From: Porphyrobacter sp. UBA7686
GTDB lineage: Bacteria > Pseudomonadota > Alphaproteobacteria > Sphingomonadales > Sphingomonadaceae
DNA: 11,342 nucleotides
Direction: 5' to 3'
NCBI GenBank assembly: GCA_002482865.1
Contig: DLGU01000157.1
Coordinates: 1 to 11,342, forward strand
Shown here: one piece after another, positions 7,959 through 11,342 of the stretch
Layout: the number at the start of each line of letters is the position of its first letter
Numbering within the stretch: position 1 is the stretch's first letter
Program-made: the position numbers and the translations under genes
Notes under the pieces: model-generated
What the model was told of the DNA's origin: nothing
The model's database searches: none
The model's input: only the letters and a program-made list of their open reading frames with translations

Positions 7959-10328
7959 ATGTTCGGAAAGCTTCAGTCTCTGGCCGACACGATACGGCGC
8001 ACGTTCGGCTTGGCCGGCGAGGAAGTCGCTGGATTCAAGCAAGAACTTGCGCAGCGGTCGGGTGCTGCCTTGCTGCGCCGCAAACGCACCAAAGTCGCGA
8101 TACTTGCGGTGCTGTTCGGGGTGGTATCCTCGGTTATCGAACTTCCGCTGCCGCTCGAAGATGTCTACCGCGCTGCGCGTGCAGAGCTGCGTTCCCGCCC
8201 TGCGCCGCGCGATGTTGTGATGATCGCAATCGACGACAAGACACTTGCCGCCAACAAGCGCGATCTGCCGAACCGGGTGCAAGACACCAAGGTGGTCGAT
8301 ACGCTGATCGCTTCCGGCGTGCGCCGGGTGGTGTTCGACCGCGCGCATGCCGATCCTGAAACGCCGAAATCCGACGCGATGTTTGCTGACATGCTGGCCC
8401 GTCATAAAGGCAAAGTGTGGCTGGGAGTTGCGCCGACAATCGAGGTGGGGTTCCAGCGTGTTGATGAAATGATTCCGCTTCCGGAATTCCGCAAGTCCGC
8501 CAATCTTGCTGCCATGAACGGACGAGCCAACCTCTTTGGCCTTTCTGTCATATTTCCGACATCGATTGATGTGAGGGGCAGCAAACCGTTCTCGATTTCC
8601 GCAGTTCTTGCGGAATATGATGGACCTCATCGTCTTTATCGTCCCGATTCTGCGTTCGATCCGTCGACTGTTCCCTCATTTAGCTATGACGATGTCCTAA
8701 ACGGTCGGGTCCCGGCAGCAGAATTGCGCGGCAAGAACGTCGTGATCGGGCAGGCGTTTTCCGGTTCGAGTGACTACTACTTCATGCCGTTCCGCCCGGA
8801 CACGAAAGTTCCGGGCGCATATTTTCATGTTCTTGGTGCGCACACACTGAAGCGCGGCGTGCCGCTTGACTTGATGTGGTACCCGGCGATGCTCCTGGCT
8901 TCGATCGCCATGGCAGTGCAGGTGGTGAGCCGCCGGCGCGCGTCGAAGTCCTTACTGATAACGTCGTTCGGGCTGCTGATCGCGACTTTCGTGCTCGACG
9001 AATTCACCATCAATATCGACATTATGTCTGCACTGCTCGCCATGGGGGCTGCCGCCATCGGGTTCCAGCGGATCAATCGCAAGTATTACAGCAGCGATGT
9101 CGATGCCATGACGACGTCGGCCATCGCCTCGGATCGCCCGAGCGAGGAGCGTGACGTCTACGCGCTCAAGATCGCCAATCTCGCCGAGTTTTCGGAAGAA
9201 TGGACGGCCCGCGAGATCGGCGAATTCGTCAACACGCTGATCGCTTACGTGAAGGGGCCGGGCGAAGTCGGCGACGTTGCGTTCGAGCGTGATTTGCTGG
9301 TCTGGCTCGCGCCGCGCATGGAGAATGGCGAACTCGAACGGCATGCCGATGGGCTTGCGATGATGCTCAAAACCGCAATCAGCTATGATTGGCAGTCATC
9401 CAATAGCGCTCCTGCGCTCGGGATCGATACCAATCACGACCTGCCGGTCGCTTCGCGCATCAAGAAAGCAATGCAGGCGGCAGACGAAGCCGCGAACCGC
9501 GGGGTGCGCTTCATCATCAATGATGCTGCGCATCTCGAAGCGCGCAATAATCGACTTCAACTGATCAAGGTCTTGGAAAAGGGTCTGCGCGACCGCGATA
9601 TCGGTGTGGCTTACCAGCCCAAGATCGACCTTGCATCAGGCCGGATCGTCGGTGCGGAAACATTGATTCGCTGGCAGCCCAAGGGTGAGGAGCCGGTCAA
9701 CCCGCAAGAACTGGTGCTCGCAGCCGAAGCAGGCGACCGGATCAACGAGCTGACCCTGGTTGTGATGGAGCAGGCGCTGCTTGAGGGCAAGCAGGCGATT
9801 GCGCTCGATCCGCGCTTCAAGCTGGCGGTCAACATGTCCGCCAAGAGCCTGTCGGACACGCACCTGCTGTTCGATATCATGACCTTGCTGGGACGCTTTG
9901 CCTTCCCGCCCGAGAATCTGACGCTGGAACTGACCGAAACCGCCAAGCTTGAGGATGACCGAATCGCTCCGCAGATCGCTGCGCTAAAGGCGCGCGGTAT
10001 CGGCCTGTCGATCGATGATTTCGGCACCGGCCAATCCAATCTCGAATATATCGAGAAGCTCCCGAGCTCCGAGCTCAAGATCGACAAGCGCTTCGTGCAG
10101 CACATGGCTACATCTGAGGAAAGCCGCGCCGTGGTTCGCGCCACGATCGAGATCGCGCATTCGCTTGGGAAGATCGTCGTCGCGGAAGGCGTCGAGGACA
10201 TCTCGGTTGCCGCGACGCTTAAAGCGATGGGCTGCGATCAGGCGCAAGGCTATCTATTTTCGCGCGCCATTCCGATGGCAGAACTGCTCGCGATGATGGG
10301 CGGAGGGCGCATCGCAATTTACGGTTGA
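7959..10328 (+). CDS. CHASE2 - degenerate GGDEF - EAL transmembrane c-di-GMP phosphodiesterase
   Basis: A 789-residue membrane sensor. TM1 is near residues 45-62, followed by a periplasmic CHASE2 domain (about 63-300: VVMIAIDDKTLA, GVRRVVFDRAHADPET, GKNVVIGQAF). Three C-terminal TM helices follow (about 317-380), the usual CHASE2 layout. The cytoplasmic linker (about 400-525) has a GGDEF-like size and order, but at the signature position reads VAFERDLLVW (from residue 440), so it should not be a cyclase. The EAL domain (about 535-780) keeps its catalytic set: E567 in ETLIR, N625, E657/E660 in ELTE, D686-D687 in DDFGTG, K707, E743 in AEGVE and Q763 in QGYLF. It probably hydrolyses c-di-GMP to pGpG. 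ATG 7959 is preferred over TTG 7956. Candidate CtrA motifs flank the gene. The ligand of CHASE2 is unknown. Confidence 0.93.
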   Translation: MFGKLQSLADTIRRTFGLAGEEVAGFKQELAQRSGAALLRRKRTKVAILAVLFGVVSSVIELPLPLEDVYRAARAELRSRPAPRDVVMIAIDDKTLAANKRDLPNRVQDTKVVDTLIASGVRRVVFDRAHADPETPKSDAMFADMLARHKGKVWLGVAPTIEVGFQRVDEMIPLPEFRKSANLAAMNGRANLFGLSVIFPTSIDVRGSKPFSISAVLAEYDGPHRLYRPDSAFDPSTVPSFSYDDVLNGRVPAAELRGKNVVIGQAFSGSSDYYFMPFRPDTKVPGAYFHVLGAHTLKRGVPLDLMWYPAMLLASIAMAVQVVSRRRASKSLLITSFGLLIATFVLDEFTINIDIMSALLAMGAAAIGFQRINRKYYSSDVDAMTTSAIASDRPSEERDVYALKIANLAEFSEEWTAREIGEFVNTLIAYVKGPGEVGDVAFERDLLVWLAPRMENGELERHADGLAMMLKTAISYDWQSSNSAPALGIDTNHDLPVASRIKKAMQAADEAANRGVRFIINDAAHLEARNNRLQLIKVLEKGLRDRDIGVAYQPKIDLASGRIVGAETLIRWQPKGEEPVNPQELVLAAEAGDRINELTLVVMEQALLEGKQAIALDPRFKLAVNMSAKSLSDTHLLFDIMTLLGRFAFPPENLTLELTETAKLEDDRIAPQIAALKARGIGLSIDDFGTGQSNLEYIEKLPSSELKIDKRFVQHMATSEESRAVVRATIEIAHSLGKIVVAEGVEDISVAATLKAMGCDQAQGYLFSRAIPMAELLAMMGGGRIAIYG

Positions 10329-10334
10329 TTAAGG

Positions 10335-10349
10335 TTAATAATGTGTTAA
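10335..10349. promoter_or_regulatory. Full CtrA-type box TTAA-N7-TTAA
   Basis: The sequence is TTAA, seven bases (TAATGTG), TTAA: an exact match to the CtrA consensus TTAA-N7-TTAA of Caulobacter and relatives. It starts seven bases after the EAL stop codon; another TTAA sits at 10329-10332. AT-rich 15-mers of this form are rare in such GC-rich DNA. Its position 41 bp before the micro-ORF start suits a -35-overlapping activator site or a repressor site. Binding is inferred. Confidence 0.55.
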
Positions 10350-10353
10350 ATAC

Positions 10354-10381
10354 CTCCTACAGCTTTTAGCGCTGATAGGAG
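10354..10381 (+). promoter_or_regulatory. Hairpin sequestering the Shine-Dalgarno of the micro-ORF
   Basis: CTCCTA (10354-10359) pairs with TAGGAG (10376-10381), and CAGC (10360-10363) with GCTG (10371-10374). This gives a 10-bp stem with one bulged A (10375) and a seven-base loop (10364-10370). The 3' arm contains the AGGAG ribosome site of the 12-codon frame; the 5' arm mimics the anti-Shine-Dalgarno tail of 16S rRNA. It acts in RNA only if transcription starts upstream of 10354, for example by read-through from the EAL gene. Confidence 0.5.
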
Positions 10382-10389
10382 TGTAATTT

Positions 10390-10428
10390 ATGTGGGGTTG
10401 GATCACGCATATCTTCGGCAGCCGCTAA
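10390..10428 (+). CDS. 12-codon micro-ORF (candidate small peptide or leader peptide)
   Basis: This frame encodes MWGWITHIFGSR followed by TAA. AGGAG at 10377-10381 lies eight bases before the ATG, the best Shine-Dalgarno spacing in this region. It is preceded by a CtrA-type box and a hairpin that masks that site, and followed 23 bases later by a strong intrinsic terminator. It is thus a self-contained transcription and translation unit. The peptide is hydrophobic and aromatic (two Trp, two Ile, one Phe) with a C-terminal Arg. Two Trp codons in positions 2 and 4 recall trp leader peptides, but they are not tandem and no trp gene follows. Function is unknown. It may be a small membrane-active peptide, the coding part of a dual-function sRNA, or an attenuator leader. 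Nothing here was recognised as a known family. Confidence 0.5.
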   Translation: MWGWITHIFGSR

Positions 10429-10440
10429 GACGGCTCCGTC
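10420..10440 (+). other. Mutually exclusive small hairpins around the micro-ORF stop codon
   Basis: AGCCG (10420-10424) can pair with CGGCT (10431-10435) around a loop CTAAGA that holds the stop codon. Alternatively GACG (10429-10432) can pair with CGTC (10437-10440). The two share 10431-10432, so only one can form at a time. Ribosome position at the stop could choose between them, as in attenuators. The stems are short (4-5 bp) and may be chance. Confidence 0.3.
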
Positions 10441-10451
10441 AGATAAAAGAG

Positions 10452-10478
10452 AAAGCCCCGGGAAACTGGGGCTTTTTT
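10452..10478 (+). terminator. Intrinsic (rho-independent) terminator
   Basis: AAAGCCCC (10452-10459) pairs perfectly with GGGGCTTT (10468-10475) around the loop GGGAAACT. The T run 10473-10478 follows. It is the clearest intrinsic terminator in the window and would end the micro-ORF transcript and any read-through from the EAL gene. Confidence 0.9.
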
Positions 10479-10587
10479 CGTTCTAGGACTGCGTTTCCCT
10501 AGATAAAATGCGCCCCGATAAGGAGAGCGTGGCCTGGATTGAGCAAGGGCTAGTTTCCGTCTGGCAGCAGTCGCCGGTCGATTCTCG

Positions 10588-10595
10588 TTAACCAT
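10588..10595 (+). promoter_or_regulatory. CtrA-like half-site TTAACCAT
   Basis: TTAACCAT is an exact match to the half-site reported for CtrA-controlled alphaproteobacterial promoters. It is 216 bp upstream of the glycosyltransferase start and overlaps the stop codon of the minus-strand 49-codon frame. There is no second TTAA at seven bases. Confidence 0.3.
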
Positions 10596-10737
10596 TGGGA
10601 TGCAAGAACAACTTGAGCCAGTCGCGCGCCAATCCCGCCAATGCGCCGTTGATCGCCACGAAGCATAAATCAGCGAGTCCCGTCTGTTGCGTTGGGCAAC
10701 AGCGGTCAGGGTCTTGGTGTTCCAAACGCATGATCAT
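10588..10737 (-). CDS. Orphan 49-residue hypothetical frame (uncertain)
   Basis: An open frame of 49 codons begins MIMRLEHQDPDRCC and ends ARDWLKLFLHPNG. No family was recognised. The C-terminal half (from about residue 20) is hydrophobic to amphipathic. By hand count its last 22 codons carry G or C in the third position in about 17 cases, as in real genes here; the first half does not. The ATG at 10737 and the in-frame ATG at 10731 both lack a Shine-Dalgarno, and a GTG further in (start of VAINGALAGL) is another possibility. It could be a small gene, the decayed end of a former gene, or a chance frame. It stands alone between plus-strand genes. Confidence 0.25.
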   Translation of the reverse strand: MIMRLEHQDPDRCCPTQQTGLADLCFVAINGALAGLARDWLKLFLHPNG

Positions 10738-10740
10738 TTA

Positions 10741-10769
10741 GGGGGTTAGGGACACCACGGGCGATAGGG
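10741..10769 (+). other. G-quadruplex motif upstream of the glycosyltransferase
   Basis: Four G runs (10741-10745, 10749-10751, 10759-10761, 10767-10769) are separated by loops of 3, 7 and 5 bases, meeting the G3-N1-7 rule. It ends 41 bp before the glycosyltransferase ATG on the coding strand, so it would be in the mRNA leader if transcription starts upstream. The match is exact; folding and function are inferred. Confidence 0.4.
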
Positions 10770-10810
10770 CCGATGGTGGTGAAGTCTGGCCGCTCAAACC
10801 CCGAGGCTCC

Positions 10811-11342
10811 ATGTTGAAGATCGCGATCATCGCACATCTCAAATACGCGATTGCCGAGCCTTTTGCCGGCGGCCTCGAAATGCACACGCATTTGCTGGCC
10901 AAATCGCTGCGCGAGCGCGGCCATGATGTGACCTTGTTTGCGTCGCTGGCATCCGATCCCGCACTGGGGATCGAGGCGATCTGCGAGGAAACCTCGCTGC
11001 TGGAAACCGGTCTTGCCGAAGCGGGCAATGTCGCCTTCTTCCGCGAACACCACGCCTATCTTCGCCTGATGACTGATTTGCAGACCCGATCCTTCGACAT
11101 CATCCATAACAATTCGCTGCACTATCTGCCGCTGACCATGGCCGCGACTTTGCGTGCGCCGACCGTCACCACACTGCACACGCCGCCGTTCTGCTGGCTG
11201 GAAAGCGGCGTCAGGCTGAGCCGCAAAGCGAGCCATCTCGTCGCTGTCTCACAAGCGACCGCCGATCTGTGGCAGGGTGTTACAGCGGTCGACAGCGTCA
11301 TCCCCAACGGGATCGACCTCGATCTTTTCCCCTTTAGCCCGC
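10811..11342 (+). CDS. GT4-family glycosyltransferase (N-terminal part, cut by window edge)
   Basis: The first 177 codons of a GT-B fold glycosyltransferase are present, about half of a normal GT4 enzyme. Such enzymes transfer a sugar from a nucleotide-sugar donor, usually in polysaccharide or glycolipid assembly at the inner membrane. The N-terminal Rossmann strand LKIAIIAHL leads to the glycine loop AGGLEMHTHLLAKSLRERGHDVTLF (Gly20-Gly21 in the usual GGxexHv position). FDIIHNNS, PTVTTLHTPPF (118-127), HLVAVSQATADLW and the linker motif VIPNGIDLDLF (N166-G167) follow in canonical order. The donor-binding C-terminal domain with its EX7E motif lies outside the window. ATG 10811 is the first start after the in-frame stop at 10739; GAGG sits four bases upstream, rather close. 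The acceptor and product cannot be told from this half. Confidence 0.92.
   Translation, partial: MLKIAIIAHLKYAIAEPFAGGLEMHTHLLAKSLRERGHDVTLFASLASDPALGIEAICEETSLLETGLAEAGNVAFFREHHAYLRLMTDLQTRSFDIIHNNSLHYLPLTMAATLRAPTVTTLHTPPFCWLESGVRLSRKASHLVAVSQATADLWQGVTAVDSVIPNGIDLDLFPFSP

Larger units (their letters stand above)
10479..10810. other. 332-bp intergenic region before the glycosyltransferase
   Basis: No recognised gene lies here. It holds an inverted repeat TCTAGG / CCTAGA (10482-10487 and 10498-10503) and AGATAAAA (10501-10508), a direct repeat of 10441-10448 exactly 60 bases away. It also holds a CtrA-like half-site (10588), a hairpin CTGTTGC / GCAACAG (10684-10690 and 10696-10702), a TTGG-TGTT-CCAA dyad near 10714, and a G-quadruplex motif (10741-10769). 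A 49-codon frame runs on the minus strand (10588-10737). No strong -35/-10 pair for the glycosyltransferase is evident; TTGGTG with TTTAGG at 17 bp (about 10714-10742) is the best, and it is weak. Confidence 0.6.

Noticed and set aside
7948..7959. Three-codon frame ATG CGC GTT TGA whose stop overlaps the EAL gene ATG (TGATG)
   Set aside because: Translational coupling through so short a frame is possible, but the match is easily random and only a weak GGGA precedes it.
7875..8630. 251-codon minus-strand open frame over the CHASE2 region
   Set aside because: It is a shadow of the CHASE2-EAL gene, with low-complexity composition and no motif.
10508..10591. 27-codon plus-strand frame starting MRPDKESVAWIEQG
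   Set aside because: No Shine-Dalgarno at proper spacing, no conserved feature, and it lies just after a terminator without a visible promoter.
10739..10751. Telomere-like TTAGGGGGTTAGGG
   Set aside because: Only two units, so not a telomeric or tandem repeat; better described as part of a G-quadruplex motif.
10706..11236. 176-codon minus-strand open frame
   Set aside because: It is antisense to the glycosyltransferase, which has canonical GT4 motifs; it has no recognisable domain of its own.

Overview
The window is GC-rich chromosomal DNA, most likely from an alphaproteobacterium of the Sphingomonadales (Erythrobacter-like). Reasons: the sdhE-mfd / recG divergent cluster, an ABC1 kinase of the mitochondrial COQ8 type (QTDP motif), strong GC3 bias, and CtrA-type TTAA motifs. 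This placement is inferred from gene content, not from a database search.

Layout. Positions 1-1922 (minus) hold the N-terminal 640 codons of mfd, cut by the window edge at its Walker A. Upstream, on the same strand, is sdhE (1973-2251). A 72-bp divergent gap separates it from recG (2324-4399, plus). RecG converges on a low-molecular-weight tyrosine phosphatase (4396-4896, minus), and the two stop codons interlock in one CTAG. Further minus-strand genes are a COQ8/UbiB-like ABC1 kinase (5048-6430) and, upstream of it, a short-chain dehydrogenase (6526-7299). On the plus strand follow a small DUF3429-type membrane protein (7378-7848) and a 789-residue CHASE2 / degenerate GGDEF / EAL c-di-GMP phosphodiesterase (7959-10328). 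The window ends inside a GT4 glycosyltransferase (10811 onwards, plus).

Most genes are conserved housekeeping functions: DNA repair (Mfd, RecG), flavinylation of succinate dehydrogenase (SdhE), and probable ubiquinone support (ABC1). The CHASE2-EAL protein is a signalling enzyme that probably lowers c-di-GMP in response to a periplasmic cue. The glycosyltransferase may start a surface polysaccharide locus.

The most unusual stretch is 10329-10810. Seven bases after the EAL stop is a perfect TTAA-N7-TTAA CtrA-type box. Next come a 10-bp hairpin whose 3' arm contains a Shine-Dalgarno, a 12-codon micro-ORF (10390-10428) correctly spaced from it, two mutually exclusive small hairpins around its stop, and a strong intrinsic terminator (10452-10478). 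Together these look like an autonomous tiny gene: a small peptide, a dual-function sRNA, or a CtrA-linked attenuator. The rest of the gap holds an orphan 49-codon minus-strand frame, a CtrA half-site and a G-quadruplex motif upstream of the glycosyltransferase. No tRNA, rRNA, insertion sequence or CRISPR array was seen.
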